This document shows positions 11,336 through 24,395 of a stretch of DNA of 64,000 bases, one piece after another. The notes under the pieces were generated by a model. That model was not told the origin of the DNA and did no database searches. It saw only the letters and a list, made by a program, of their open reading frames with translations. The translations under genes and the position numbers were made by a program. Source of the stretch: Phoebastria nigripes (Eukaryota > Chordata > Aves > Procellariiformes > Diomedeidae); the NCBI GenBank assembly GCA_035582835.1, contig JAYKAV010003132.1:2411607-2475606 (forward strand), in the 5' to 3' direction. How positions within the stretch are numbered: the first letter of the stretch is position 1; each line of letters starts with the position of its first letter.

Positions 11336-14300
11336 AACAATGTAAACAGGGCTTTATGAAATTCCTAACACTGGAACACTGATACCTTTCCCTTTCAGTG
11401 ATGGCCATTTGGGTCCACACTATCAGGAAACACAAATAAAAANCTTGATATTAAATAAACATAAGGTAAAGTGACATTTAGGTTGACATAAACAACTCTA
11501 GGAAGTCTTTGGGAAAAGGATTTATTAGCATAGGTAGCTTAAATCTACAAAGTCTTCAAATCCTTTCCTGATCTTCCATCCCACAATTCCTGTACTGTGA
11601 GTTAGTACACAGGAAACTAAAGAAAGGCTAATTGTAGCGTAGTTGTCATTTTTGGCTTGTAATTGTAATTAAGAATCAAGCAGAAAGAGAAAACAATGAT
11701 CAGAAAGTCAATTACTCACTTGAAGCTCTATGCTTAGGAAAATTTCAGTCTTCTGATATAGTCCAATATCTTGCACACTCTTCTTTCTCTCCCCTTCCTA
11801 AGAGCGCTCTCCTTTGTGCTTCAGTGTACTTTCTACATTCTCCATATTTCAAAATTTAAGAGCAAAATATTATAATAGGTTAATTTTAAGCTGGGTATCA
11901 TTAATGAGACAACTAACTGAAAAATCAATGATAAGTTTTGAACATTAGCTTGAAGCCAACTGTGCAATCCTCACATTTTCTGGGAGCCAGGGAGGGTGTT
12001 TAAGTTATATCTTGCTTCTCACGGCCTCCCAAGAGGTAAGGTAAATTATAAACTGATGAGAGATGTTACTGTAGCAGCTGTACAAGCTGAAGGTTTCTAC
12101 TCACAAGCAGAAACAGAGTTCAAGACCTTTTCCTAATGCCCTGAATGTATGCCTGAATTTTGACTTTAAGACATCGTGTCTCAAAACTGAAACTCTTTGG
12201 TCTTTAGTTTTTGGTCTCTGTGCTTTTGGATAGCTAGGACAGTGCAGGGATGTGCACACCTCATGACTGGACCACAGCCCCTCACTTCTGAATTGGGAAC
12301 CATGAAACTGCCATCGGTTGTTTGCAACTTTCCCTTGGCTTAGGCTGGGGAAAAAACACTGAGTGATCTAGAGAAAAAAAGGTACTGAACACTATTACCA
12401 AACCCTTTAAATGTTTATTCTGGATTTTTTCCCCCAATTTAATTGCATTTTAAAATAGAATCAGATCATATTAAACAGTCTATTTATTTTCTCCATTTTC
12501 TATGCTCACAAAAAAAGGACATCTGTTGGGTTTAAAACATTTGAACGAGTACCAAAAAGAGTCATATATGGGCACAGTTCTCACAGCAGAGCAGAAACAA
12601 CTTTTTAAAATGTTGGCCTATGGGTTGAAGTCATTGTGTTTACCTAAAATGTTATAACTGACACAAACACATGTAGGCATGCACAAACAAAATCTATTGA
12701 TAATTGCAGATTTATGAACAAAAATATGAAATAATATGTCTTTTCTAGGGAAGTAGTCTACTGCCATAGCCCAACATTTGCCCTCTATGCCTCTGGCACT
12801 GTTTTGTTGAACAAAGGACCAAGTCTTATGAACCAGAAGTACACACAACCTAGTGGGCCACACAGTAGACCCTTAAGGCAGAGGAAGGCTGTATGCGATA
12901 CCATCTTCCTTCCCACTCACCTGGACTTGCTGTACATAAGTCAAGCCTGAGACATTAACTAGAAGAAGAGGAGACCAGAACGTGGCTTCAGGAAGTGCTA
13001 AGGAAACAGTATTCACTTGGTGGGGGAGTTATCCTTCCTGGTGAGCATGAAAGAATTTCTCTATGCTTATGTGTATTAAACCTGATGTAACAGGAGAAAG
13101 GCATGGGGCCTTCAGAAAGATGGTGGTGGGGAGTCAACCTCAGGCACCAGAAAGGGCAATTTCCTCCAAAAACAATTATTTGCACTCTTGGGAAGTGTAT
13201 CCCTCAATTAGGCTGCAGAATGTATGAAAACAGCATAGATGGCTGCCACACTTCCTATAGAAAGGTAAAAATTGTCTATCTGTCACAAATGATATATGCC
13301 ATATACATACAGTGTGTTTTTTCAGTTATCCCTTACATTTACTTTTTTAACCCAATCCCTGAACTTCACCCCTCTGAATTTGCCTTAGGCTATATCCTCT
13401 TTTCCCAACACCCTACCGAAGAGGTCAGTCCTGGTCACTGGTCACTGGGGGTTGTGACTCCAGGGAAATTCTCTTCAGCTCCATTACCCCAAGATAGAAT
13501 ATTTAGTGGTTTCAGGGGATGAGGCAACTGTAATCCTGAAAATAGTAATTCTGTAATAAGATAAAGTATACTTTTTGCAGGTTAATTATCAATTAGTGGG
13601 GCTAGCAAGCCCTAGCATGTTGTTGCTGAACTTCCGAAAATAGTGTTTCAATGGATCAAGCAAAATTAGGCAAATTTTCACACAAATGATGAGAAGATAA
13701 TTTGTAAAATTTCAAATCTTTCTAACAAGCAAAGGTCAGGATGCTTCTCAGAAAATAATTTTATGATAATATTCTTTACAAGTGAGCAAAACCTTGGGTT
13801 TTTTTCCCCTAAGCTTGTTTTCAGAAATGATATGACCATTTATTGTGATATTTTCCATGCAATATCTGCCTGACACAGGCTGCCAGCACGGAAAATTCCT
13901 GCCTGAACTTTTGAGAACTGGCAATATTGTTACCAGTTGGAAAGAGAGTCCAGATATGGGAAATGTCAGTCAAGTTTAAGCACTGACTTTGCTTCCTAAG
14001 CTGCCTGGCTNTGCGATGCCATTCTTCCTACGGGATGCCAACACCTTTTACAACCTGGGCTACCTTCTGCTGCTGATTGCATCCTTGTCATCACTCCACA
14101 GAGCTGCCAGACCAAAGCATTTACAAACCATGAAAGACTGCTGAAAAACACACGATTTTAAAATGATAGGTTTGAGGCTGTCCTTATTTATCATTCTGCT
14201 GCTGACCCCTTGAGGTGTGCATGCTTCACAGTTTCAAGATCTTTTTTTGCAAGTGTGAAAGAAAAAACCTCTTGGTTTCCTTATAATTAATGGTAAGATT

Positions 14301-17300
14301 TTCACTGATTGACTTTTGTTTCCTCTTTTGGAGCTTTGAAAGAAAAATCACATTAAAATTTTAGGAAACAAATCAGATAAACAAATCAGGGCTGGAATTA
14401 AAGGCAGTGTGTTATCTGGCCCTGTATAACCACAGCAGATCTATGCAACCCCTGGTAGACTGTGATTGCTAAGTGAACAGCACTGGTGAATGTGCAGCAC
14501 TGAAGTGACAGAAGAGGAAATACTAGTCAAAGATGCTGGGGGAAAACTTCCTTCTGACAGAAAGCTTTAACGTTTCCAGAAAGCAGGCTGGATATTAGTT
14601 GCAATTTTGCTCTTCGCTGAAAGACTTTCACAGAATGACCTGCATGGAATTCAATTTCTTTCCCTTGAAAGGAGGCAGAATTGAGTCAACCCTGCCAGAA
14701 TTTGAACCTGTGGCTCAAGGGAGTCTAAGTAATTCAACCCTTAGGCACGACTTTTAAGCCATCACCCTCCAGCATATGATAAAAGGTTTTGTATAAAGAA
14801 AGGAAATAGAATTGTAATGAGGAAAGTTTTGGGTGAATCATAAAGTGAGACGGGTTTCAGATACTTTTGGAGGGGGGCATGGAATCACATTTTTTTCAGG
14901 TTATGGGGATAACAGCAGGAAACAACAATTGGGTTAAAAACATTTCCCAAATACTGAAGTGAACTCAAGATTTTATGCTATTTAAGAAAGTTTACGAAAG
15001 TTTTTGGTGTGTGTGTTTTGTTTGCTGGTTGCTTCTTCTGCTGTCATCTGCTCCTGAAAGAGAACTTGACAGGAGGTAATGTTTGTAGCTATATCTCCAA
15101 CACATCTGAAACTGAAAATAATGGAAACCATATGAAAAAGTTCAATCTTTCTTTTTTCCTGTTTCCAAAGAACTGAAAGTTCGAAAGAATGTTTGTGAAA
15201 ATATTACTAGTAACAATTTTGTGGATATTTCGCTGCTAGGTCTCTCTCTCTCCGCCTCCATTTATATATAAAATTCACGGTGAACATGACTTTAGTTGTT
15301 GTGTTTCTTCTGCTTTTCAAGTAAAATTAGGTTTGAAAAAGTAAATTTTAGGTTTTCTTGGAAATACTAAAACTTTGTTCCTGTGGGGACGGGTTTTGCT
15401 TATTTCAATCAGATAGAGTTTGGATTTTGCTCAAAATCAAGATAACTCCTACATGATACTCTTCAATATAACTGCAGATATTTGTATTATCCCTATAAAA
15501 ATGTCTGTACCAAATTGTATCTGGTGGAAAAGAGTTACGTATTTTTTTAATCCGTTTTAGATGAGCTGCCTTTGAATTTTGCTGAATATTTCCATGTGTT
15601 TCCATTATAAGAAATCAAAATAAGAGCACTTTACTCATTTCTATACATCATTCATTTAAAGATACACATACTGCAGTTATTTTGAAGAGGAAAGCTTTCT
15701 TTATATTCCTTTAGTCTAAAGACATTTTCTTTCCGCAATATCATGTTTTTGTCTTGCCAGGTAACCAAAAAGGAACACATTACTCCAGGTAAGATTTTCT
15801 TTCCTGTTCTTGTATGGCTTCTACAGCTGAGGTCTTTCTGAGCACTTCTTTCTGTTGAGCCATTCACCCAAAAAGGCAGGATTCTTCCCTTCTCCCATCT
15901 TTAGACCCCAGCAGAGTACAGGAGCAATTCAGTTTGCTCCTTCCATTCTGCAATATTTCCTTTTTATCAAAAAAAAAACCTATTAGTCCTTTCACCTAAT
16001 TTTGTTAAATCACTTTGGCATTCTTTGTATTATCTTGTAGTTCTAAATGAGCTGCACAATTTTTGGATACAGTTGATAATTGTTNTGCAGAACAGGTCCT
16101 TAACCAAAAAAAACTTGATTTACTCAAAACCAGAAATTTCCACGGGAAAATATTCTTTAGTATAAATAATTAAGTAGTAATAGGATTTATAATGAAAAAT
16201 TTTGTTATTTTTTATTATTTGGATCAACAATTAAAACTGGAGTATCTATTTTTAAATATAAAATGCGTCATCTGAGTTCAGGTAAAATTTAATCAGAAGA
16301 TTCTTCTCAAAATAGAAATTCAAAAGAAAAAATTCTACAGAATTTCTTTGAAAATTGTTACAAGAATGAGAAAACAAGAAAACATTCAGATTCAGAAAAA
16401 AAGATCAAAAAAACTCCATTGTCTTTTAAAGGGAACTGTTCAAATTAAAAAACAAACAAACAAATAAAACAAACCCAAACAAAATTCTGTTTTCCTGTAG
16501 TTTTCACATGCTACACAGGCTGTTAGTTTGCATTTATATATTCTAGGTTTATCCTGGTGACTTAACTTAGATCCCGGCATTAAATTCAATTTATTCTGTG
16601 CTGTGAGCAAATACTGGGAGAAATCAAGATGTTACAAACATCTAGACGCTGTGAAATATCAGAGAGTATGACCAGATGTTCTCAGTAGGTCATCTATTGG
16701 CCATAGCAAGGAGAAAAGCCAAAAACATCCCAATGTTTCTGTTGATCTGTCCCAGTCAGAGACAGGGACTGGGGTGCAGTACGAAGTTGAGCACGTGAGC
16801 AAGTNCCGTAATAACGGGGTCTGATTGACACTGCACAGCGCAGGTGCCTGTCTTCTATATCATGGGCCATTTCTGATGCTTCAAAAACAGATTAAAAAAA
16901 TATATAGCAGAAAACCAGCACTGATTTCCTTTCTTTTCAGGGGTGGAAATACCCTAAAGATTCTTCTTTTAGACTTCCAGTTCATTTTTTTAAATCTGAG
17001 ACTGGATTTTCTTCTCACATTCATGAAAGGGACTCGGTAATCACTGATAGAAATATAATAGTGGTAAACTAGAATGTTTCATGTTACCCCTCCAAAATCA
17101 CCATGGTGCTATGGATTACAGTCTCAACCCCAGTTCTGGGAATTTAGGAGAAGATGGGTTTGGGCTTTTTGTTTGTTTGGGGGTTTTTTGACTGCATTAA
17201 ACCCACTGCAATTCTCCTACTATACATACACAAAATCTGATATTTTTATGAGGACATATTAGAAATACTATATTATGTTAAATAAGGGCACTATTAAATA

Positions 17301-18432
17301 CACTTCCAATGAGTCTTCCTCTGGTTTAATAGAGAGTTGTTGTGAGTACAATACAAAAGGCCCACTTGGTGGAGTTGAGAATGTACCTCTCCAAACCAGT
17401 CGTGACCCTCAAAGCAATGGAGTTCACCCATCAGTTTTTGCTACNGGTAACTCATTTGTTGCTGTGCCATGCCAGCTTGATTTAACTAGCACATATGAAC
17501 AATGGCAACACAAGCCTGATTCCTGAACATTTAAAACTAGCTGTTGAAGGCAGATGGCATTCTCCAGTTCTCACACTGCTCTACTGCGGAGAACTAAAGT
17601 TTAAACTATCAGCTACCTGCCATTTTTGAAATTGCTGCAGATAAAAACTCTTTGATGATTTCAGATTTCTGCTGCTTGCTTGCAGGCTTACAGAGAATAA
17701 TTGCTACCATAAGAAAACTACTGAAATAGACAATAAACTGATTTTGGCTGGAAGTACATTGTAATTCTGTTCTATATTGGTATGTGCTGCACCACAGAGA
17801 CAAGTGTTTGTTTTAAACAACAACAAAAAAATAGCTAAACTGAGGTGGAAGAAAAACAACCCACCAGTTTAATAGTTCTGATATAATAATCTGTGAACCA
17901 GCTAAGATAGAAACTTAATTGTTACTGAAAAGATTAAATAGACTATGTCTAGTATAAAACACGTAGGGCCATATGCCATCCTGCAAGGCTGCAGAACAAA
18001 GGAATGAGGCACAACATAATCCAGAACAAAGACCCCATCTGTAAGGGGAAACCNTTAATGTGATATGGCTCACTCATTCTTCTTCAAGGTCTTATCCCTA
18101 TGGTTTGCTAAATGTGAAGATCATCTAACCTCTGCCCTCCTTCTCAAGATCTCCCTGTTTATCTGGGCTAGTTCTTATATTGGTTCTCTTTACTACTGGT
18201 CCCTACAATGGTACTGAGATTTATTTTCATTGGTTAACCACCACTACCCTCAAATTTTTTCGGAGTTGTTTCTTTCTGAAACAGGGAAGTATGACCTACT
18301 TTGCTCATCCTTTGATGCCAATTTTTATCTTTGACTGTATATTAAAGCAATTATGTTTATTTTTGCCTAGCTGATCAAGTTCTGTAGCACTGACTTATCT
18401 TTATCTTATCATTAGACTTGATTAAGACTTTG
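11336..18432. other. Seven kb of single-copy DNA, no gene found
   Basis: No exon, RNA gene or dated repeat is supported. The longest frame (139 codons, 13103-13522 plus) shows no domain and no splice context. Minor features are an AAAC-type run (16449-16491), a CT dinucleotide run near 15240, an E-box CACGTG at about 16794 and short poly-A stretches. Positions 13870-14060 are complex and non-repetitive and might be a conserved element, but nothing in one genome can show that. Confidence 0.6.
16449..16491. repeat. AAAC-type simple repeat
   Basis: AACAAACAAACAAATAAAAC followed by AAACCCAAACAAAA forms a short imperfect tetranucleotide microsatellite. Confidence 0.75.
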
Positions 18433-18844
18433 CAGAATCACAGAATAGCTGAGGTTTGAAAGCATGTCTGGAGGTCACCTAGGCCAACACCCCTGCTCAA
18501 AGCCTGGTCAAATAGAACAGGTTTCTCAGGGCATTGTCCAGCTGGGTTTTTAATATTTCCAGCAATGGAGACTCCACACCGTCTCTGGAAANCTGGGGAA
18601 TCTTTTCCAGTGCTTGATTGACATAAAATACATATTTTTCTTACGTTTAAAGGAAATTTCTTGGGTTTTTTCACTTTGTGCCCAGTGGCTCCTGTCCTGT
18701 CACTGGATACCACTGACAGGAGTCAGATTCTGTCGTCTTTATGCCCTCCCATCAGGTATTCATACACATGGATAAGATCACCCCTGAGCTTCTCAGAGCT
18801 ACTCAAGGCTAATCAACTTTTCTCGAATTGAAGTCTCAAGGCTA
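18433..18844 (-). mobile_element. Old CR1 3' end, minus strand
   Basis: On the plus strand the order is AATCACAGAATAGCTGAGG (the CR1 3' terminal region), then GGAGGTCACCTAGGCCAACA, CCAGCAATGGAGACTCCACA, TCTTTTCCAGTGCTTGA, the 'gtggctcctgtcctgtcac' block, and GATAAGATCACCCCTGAGC. All are recognisable degenerate forms of CR1 3' UTR and ORF2 C-terminal sequence. The octamer tail has eroded to one copy. The minus-strand frame at 18438-18713 is a CR1 remnant without an intact protein. Confidence 0.85.
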
Positions 18845-19689
18845 TGTCACTCATGATAAACACTATAAATGGCATAGGATCTGACTACAAACAAAACTAT
18901 TTACAATAAAATGCATCTGTTCATTCTTTTAAACCTATTTATTGTATTGATTCTGTTTTAATTACTTAATCAAATATTGTATAGCCTCAAATCAAATGCC
19001 TCATGGACTTCTAAGAGCACTGTACCAGCACTGTTCTATTTATTAATTTAACATATGCTCCTCTCAAATGAAGATGTCACATTAGTTAGATGGGATCTAC
19101 TTTACATAAAATAAGTAAGAGTGAATCTTTCCTAAATATATAGTTATTCAGGTTTCCTGTTTACCCTCTTGAAAATATCAGCACTTTTGTATCCAGTTCT
19201 CCAAATTATCTCCAGTGTTCCAAAATTTTGTGAAAACTGACATAGAGAGCTCAGAGATGGTCTCAGACAGTTCTTTTAAAGTTCTTTGGTATAAACTATC
19301 AGATATGTTGATGCAAATATATCAAACTTAGTAGCAGTGGTTTAACATGCTTCTTAGCCATTTCTTGGAGCTCAAAGCATATCATCATATGATGTGACTA
19401 CATTTTTCAGCTTTTCCCAAATACAGAAGGGAAATATGTATGGAAAAGGTTTGCCTTTGTTGTATTATTATTGACAATTCTACCATTCCCATCTACTAAG
19501 TAATTGATACAATTTCTATTATTGTTACAAATGGTTTTGGTCAGTGAGAGATATCAGCTACCAATTTTGCAATCTTGCAATCAGTTTTCATCAAGCAAAG
19601 CTAAGACAAAATTATTTTCATGAAAGAAAAAATCCAGTTCCTTGTGTTTCTTATCCAAGATCCTACCACTGCTGTGTCTTTTGCTGTCC
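18845..19689. other. Single-copy spacer between two CR1 relics
   Basis: Nothing recognised. AT-rich DNA lies between two CR1 3' ends that share orientation but differ in sequence, so they are separate insertions and not one split copy. Confidence 0.6.
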
Positions 19690-20012
19690 TGATTAGAGAA
19701 TCAAAAATCTTAGAATAATTAGGTTGGAAAAGGACCTCTGGATGTTTCTGGTCCAACCTCCCCACCCCCCTAAAGCAGATCTATCTAAATCAGGTTGCTG
19801 AGGGCCTTGTCCAGTTGAGTTCTGAATAACTCCAAAGATGAAAAACCCACAGCTTTTCTGAGCAACTTGTTCCTATGTTTGATCATCTTCACTGTGAAAC
19901 TTTTTTCCTGATTTCTAACCAGAATTTCCAATATTCNAACCTGTGTCCACTGAAATGTTCCCTCTCTTCCCATCCCGATGCAGACTGAGGTAGCAGAAGA
20001 CAGCAATCAGAG
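19690..20012 (-). mobile_element. Old CR1 3' end, minus strand
   Basis: AGAATCAAAAATCTTAGAAT, TTAGGTTGGAAAAGGACCTC, GGTCCAACCTCC, ATCAGGTTGCTGAGGGCC, and a minus-strand frame (19785-20006) ending in LDKALSNLI identify the C terminus and 3' UTR of CR1 ORF2. LDxALSNLI is the expected carboxyl end. The copy is 5'-truncated soon after the C-terminal region and heavily mutated, with one N at 19937. Confidence 0.88.
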
Positions 20013-21623
20013 CAAAAACACTACGTGTGTTCCCTCTATTTTGATTTTGTGCTAAATGGATAAGAATTTCTGGGTTCTTTGTTATTTACACTCCCCTTTT
20101 GCATTAGTATATTGATTCCTGAGTAATCTCGCTGACCTCTCTGACAACTTGCCAACTTTTCAGATGACAGGACTTAACAGAACTTCACAGATTCTCCTTC
20201 CCACCCACACCTACTCCCCAGGGCAAGTCACCAAACCTTTTGCAAGAGCAGCATCCCAACCACTCTATCATACACAACTTACCAAACCAGAAATTTATTT
20301 CTAAAATCTCCTTACATTATTTTCTTTTTTCATCTGATCATTTTTCTTCTGAATCATAACTTACTAAGGAACACATACCATTTTTGACAGAGATTGCCAG
20401 TGTTTATTTTCTTTTGCTAAATCAGTCCTTTCTAAATATTTCACACCCATGGATTTTAATATTTTAGCCTTCTACCCTTCTACCAGTGTTTATATTCCAT
20501 AATTATTATGATTAACACTTTTAGATTAGGTTTGTCTAGTGTCTAGGGCCCAGCAGCCATCCAAAAGTGCATTCTAAACTGATTTTCCATTTGACCAGAT
20601 GAGTCTGCAGAGATATTGTTCACATATTCCACCCTTAGTCTCTAGGAATATCAGAAATTTCTATTTGCAGAATTCTTCAACCCCCTTCTCCCTTATTGCT
20701 TACTACCCCCTTTTCCATCTCCCTACTCATCTGTCACTAGCTGCTTGACCTGCTAATGTAACTTGGTTGTGAACCATTTGTTTTCCAGGTCCTTTTTGCT
20801 GTGTAAGTGGGTGTGATGCCATCTACCAAATTTAGTTGCTTAGAAACTCGACTTCTTAAAGCTCTGGACTTACCCATTCAATCTAACAGTTGCTACTTCT
20901 AGTCCATTTACCTAATGGTCTTTGTAGAAGTACTTGCACTCCTTTTATCCTCCCGCAGGAGAAGCTAATAATAACAAAAACACATTTCCATGTCATATTG
21001 ATCAATTATTGTTCATTATGGTACAGAGAAGGGTACTTCTTGCTAACAGAAAGTCCTTGCACTGGCTCTCCAAATGTCCTACAAAGCTTAAGAGCCATTA
21101 AGGCACCCAACTCAATTCTACCTCTTCGCAAATACCCAAGAAACTTAAATATTGGCACTGCTCAAAGACCACTGAATCACAGTCCTTAGCTAAATAGAAA
21201 CCAGGTCTATCCACTGTTCCATTTAGTTGTTCGTGGTCAGATTACATAACCTCCACTTAGAATAAACAATCAACAAAAAAATTAAACAAAATGCTCATAA
21301 ATTTTTCTACCTGTCTGTCCATAGCTTTCCACTTCAAAACTCTGATTTTATGGTCTTGTCCTCCTTTAATCAAAAGTTTCTAATATTCAGCTTTCTCAAA
21401 TTGGAATAAGATGTTAACACAGCTGAAAGAGAATAAAAACAAGGCAGGAGCAGGGGGAAGAGAGCAGAAGGAATGTAAAATCTCATGGAGTAAAAAACAC
21501 AGGCAGGTGAAGAGACAGGTGTTTTTCTATTGTTTTAAAGTCAGCTTTGCTGCACATTTAAATACCCGTTTATCTGATATATCCAGGTTCTCATAAAGCT
21601 GGGATTACTATGTTATGTGAGTA

Positions 21624-21649
21624 TACACACACACACCCACACACACCCC
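21624..21649. repeat. (CA)n microsatellite, interrupted
   Basis: ACACACACACAC, then CCCACACACACCCC: a short interrupted CA repeat. Confidence 0.85.
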
Positions 21650-21842
21650 TCTTGATATTTCCTTACTGAACCAGTATTGATTTCTTCCCTAGACCTCATT
21701 TCATATTGTGCCCTGAAAATTAAATGATCTATTTAGTTTCAATATGGCCCAGGATTCTAATTGGATTTTGAGGCAGTAATTTATGTAATATTAATGGATA
21801 CTTTCAGAAAACCACTAATTAACAGCTGACCTTTATTTTTAC

Positions 21843-21846
21843 TGTG

Positions 21847-21878
<32 letters not shown>

Positions 21879-21896
21879 AAGAGAGAAAGAGAAACA
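21843..21896. repeat. (GAAA)n/(GA)n homopurine microsatellite
   Basis: GAAAGAAAGAAAGAAAGAGA passes into GAGAGAGAGAAAGAGAGAAA. This is a homopurine run of about 50 bases, about 35 bases upstream of a poly-T tract. Tracts of this kind are typically length-variable and prone to sequencing error. Confidence 0.9.
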
Positions 21897-21930
21897 AAAA
21901 ATGAAACATTAAAAAAGCACATCAGGCTCT

Positions 21931-21959
21931 TTTTTTTTTTTTCTTTTTCTTTTTTTTCT
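21931..21959. repeat. Poly-T tract with C interruptions
   Basis: A run of Ts with two or three Cs. Together with the GA tract just upstream it gives complementary homopurine and homopyrimidine blocks. Confidence 0.85.
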
Positions 21960-21964
21960 CCCAC

Positions 21965-22330
21965 TCTAGAAGTGGCCTGAATTTAATTAGCAAAAGCCAG
22001 TACACATCAGGGACATTTTGGGGAGCATCAAAATACATTATGTATTTGATCACCTTATGCCTATAAAAATGGCTAAATAATTTAAATGCGATTCAATAAA
22101 ATGTGTTTTCAATGAGAAGCTTTGGCTCTGGGTGATGGATTAAAAGCTTCACATAACCCAGGGATTTTATAAGCTACTGCCAAACAAATTCAAAGTAAAA
22201 GGTTATATTTTGTTTCCTTCTTTTATGTAGCAAGATTTCTTCATTTTCTGCTTTTTTTTTTTTCTTAACAGCAGTGCAATAAATATATACAGCACCATTT
22301 AAATGCTTTATGAAAAGAAAAAGAGGAAGA
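21965..22330. promoter_or_regulatory. Candidate conserved non-coding element (AT-rich, homeodomain-like cores)
   Basis: The block is complex and AT-rich with no recognisable repeat. It contains TAATTAG (21984-21990), the palindrome AAATACA-TTA-TGTATTT (22031-22047) and further AAT/TTA-rich cores such as TAAATAATTTAAATGCG. Such composition is common in vertebrate developmental enhancers bound by homeodomain proteins. Only an alignment to other amniotes could confirm it. The call is an inference from sequence texture. Confidence 0.3.
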
Positions 22331-23830
22331 TTCAGAGCTATCACCTCATCATTAAGAGAAGAAATCCACTTGCTTGTTCAGCAGGTGTTTTATTTCCTAC
22401 TTATTGTCATATAGCAGCCTAAAAATCAAGGATTTAGGGAAATGTACCCTGGGATACCCAGAACAATACTGAACCTCACTGTAAATTGATACTTTCACTA
22501 TAGTTTCAAGATTTAAACATGATAATCTTTTGGGAAACTTTCTTTCAAAAAAATCTTCTATGTATTAACAGTTACAAATCTATTGAACAAATTATTATCG
22601 TGTATAAAACTGAGAATAATTGTAACAAATGCATGCTTGATTGTCTGTTCATCACTGCTTTTTACTGCCTTTTACACTCATGTCATTGTTATTTAATGGT
22701 ATTTTATGCTCTCGTACTTTAATGTAAGTCACTAGATGCAAAAGAAGATGAGTAATCACGGCTATAAATATACAGTCACATATACTCTACATCTAGGGAT
22801 ACATCAGCTCTAAGTCTGGTCTGTTCAGACTAGTTCAAATGACTGACGTGAGTATTTACTAACAAAAGCTAAGCCTCTTGAAACCTGCTTAAAATCATTA
22901 AAAAATGAATAAATAAGTCTTTAAAAAGAAAAATTCCTGCTGTGAGTAAACCAGTCCAGTGCAGTTCTTAAGTGTGAATGCAAAATTGGATTTAGGGACT
23001 TCAAAGCTGAGCATTGCAACAGCCAATTATTTTTCAGTCCTTTACTCTTATCATGGGATCCATGATCTCCAATTAGGCAGTGGGGTGTCTGATGACTTAC
23101 ACAGAAAAAATTGGTCTTTTAGCATGAGATTCAGGAAAACTACAGAACAGAGATTTTCACAAAAGATGGCTATATAATTTTTGGATGCTAATGGTAGTTA
23201 GACATGAGGTCTAAACAACTTGTTTCCATCAGTATGGGAACAGTAACAGGCAGGTTTACACGAGGACCTAAAGTGTCGGAATTACAGATGGACATTTAGT
23301 ATCTTAAATTTCATTTATTGAAATTTAGGTTTGTACGTGNCATATTTTCAAAGCAAATAAACAATTTCTAGTGCTTTTTTGGCTTTAGGCCCTTATAGTA
23401 ATTTGGACCTGACTTGACCAGTCTGTGAAAGATGGTTGCAGGCTCACTGAAAGCTGAACTGTCCTAATTTCTATCGTCTGTGTCAAAAATACCCTGCATG
23501 AGTCAAAGTATGTTAAAACCATCTTAGAAACATTTTGAAACCTGATCAAAAGTCTGATCTGACCCTTTAAAGTCTAGGGTGACCCTCCTTTTGTTTGCAG
23601 TAGACACCACTGGCAGCTTTCAGGGAGAGGGGAGGAGGGACATATAGCCCAGCACAGTAAATAGGTTGTGTACAGACATAAGTGAGAACTTTTTGGCTGG
23701 GAGAGAATCTCACACTTCTAAACTGAAGTTTTTCTGAATTATCCAAATTGTTTGTTGTCTACTATTTCACCTTATCATAAGGTTAGATTTTCTATGACAT
23801 TCCTTGTTTATTTGTAGCAAGTCCCATTAG

Positions 23831-23892
23831 TCCCATTATTAAACAAATAGTTTAACATTGTTTCCCATTATTAAACAAATAGTTTAACATTG
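23831..23892. repeat. Perfect direct duplication, 30 bases at 32-bp period
   Basis: TCCCATTATTAAACAAATAG plus the following ten bases (23831-23860) is repeated without mismatch at 23863-23892, with TT between the copies. The lack of any difference implies a recent tandem duplication or an assembly artefact. Confidence 0.95.
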
Positions 23893-24244
23893 GTTTTTTG
23901 GTACGTAAAGAAGGATTTGATTCAGTAATGTCAAATATGTATATTTTTAAAATCTTTTCTTTTTTTATATACTTCCCTCCACCAGTGATAAAGTCCAGCT
24001 TACAGTAATTATATCTGCTTACATAACATCCTGGAGGCTGAGGAAAAATTCATCCTTTTCCATAAAAACAACTGATCAGAGAATGGATTCTCTAAAGCTT
24101 TTTAATCACAGAAGTATGGTTTTATTTTATTTTCAAGCACAGATGTGCTTGGAAACATTAGCTGAAACTGTCCCCAAATGCTTATTCCTGCTGCCTGAAT
24201 ACATTGGAAGCAACAATCAATGGTACCAAAAACTTATTTTTCAA

Positions 24245-24395
24245 TGAAATAAAAGATGAGTGGAAAACAGATGAATGGAAAAGTGAGGTTATTTGATCAA
24301 TGTCAGATTGCAGGTCAGTGATGAAGCCGGGAACAAGAGTTGTGTTTCACAGTTGCTGGCTAATGTCCTAATCGTTGTTTAGCACCTCCTTCCTT
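24245..24395 (-). mobile_element. MIR-like SINE relic, reverse orientation
   Basis: GTGAGGTTATTTGATCAATG, then CAGATTGCAGGTCAGTGATG, AAGCCGGGAAC and, further on, TAATGTCCTAATCGTTGTTT follow the reverse complement of a MIR-like SINE ('gaggttaagtgacttgccc...gcaggtcagtggcagagc...ccctaaccact'). Both the core and the tRNA-like head are represented. Boundaries are approximate. Confidence 0.55.

Larger units (their letters stand above)
20013..24244. other. Single-copy DNA with microsatellites and a candidate AT-rich element
   Basis: No gene is supported. The longest frame is 99 codons (20890-21189) without motifs. The interval holds a CA tract (21624-21649), a GA/GAAA tract (21843-21896), a poly-T tract (21931-21959), a complex AT-rich block at 21965-22330 and a perfect duplicated segment at 23831-23892, each listed separately. 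Confidence 0.6.

Noticed and set aside
13103..13522. 139-codon plus-strand frame
   Set aside because: Translation lacks any motif and the composition looks random; no supporting exon features.
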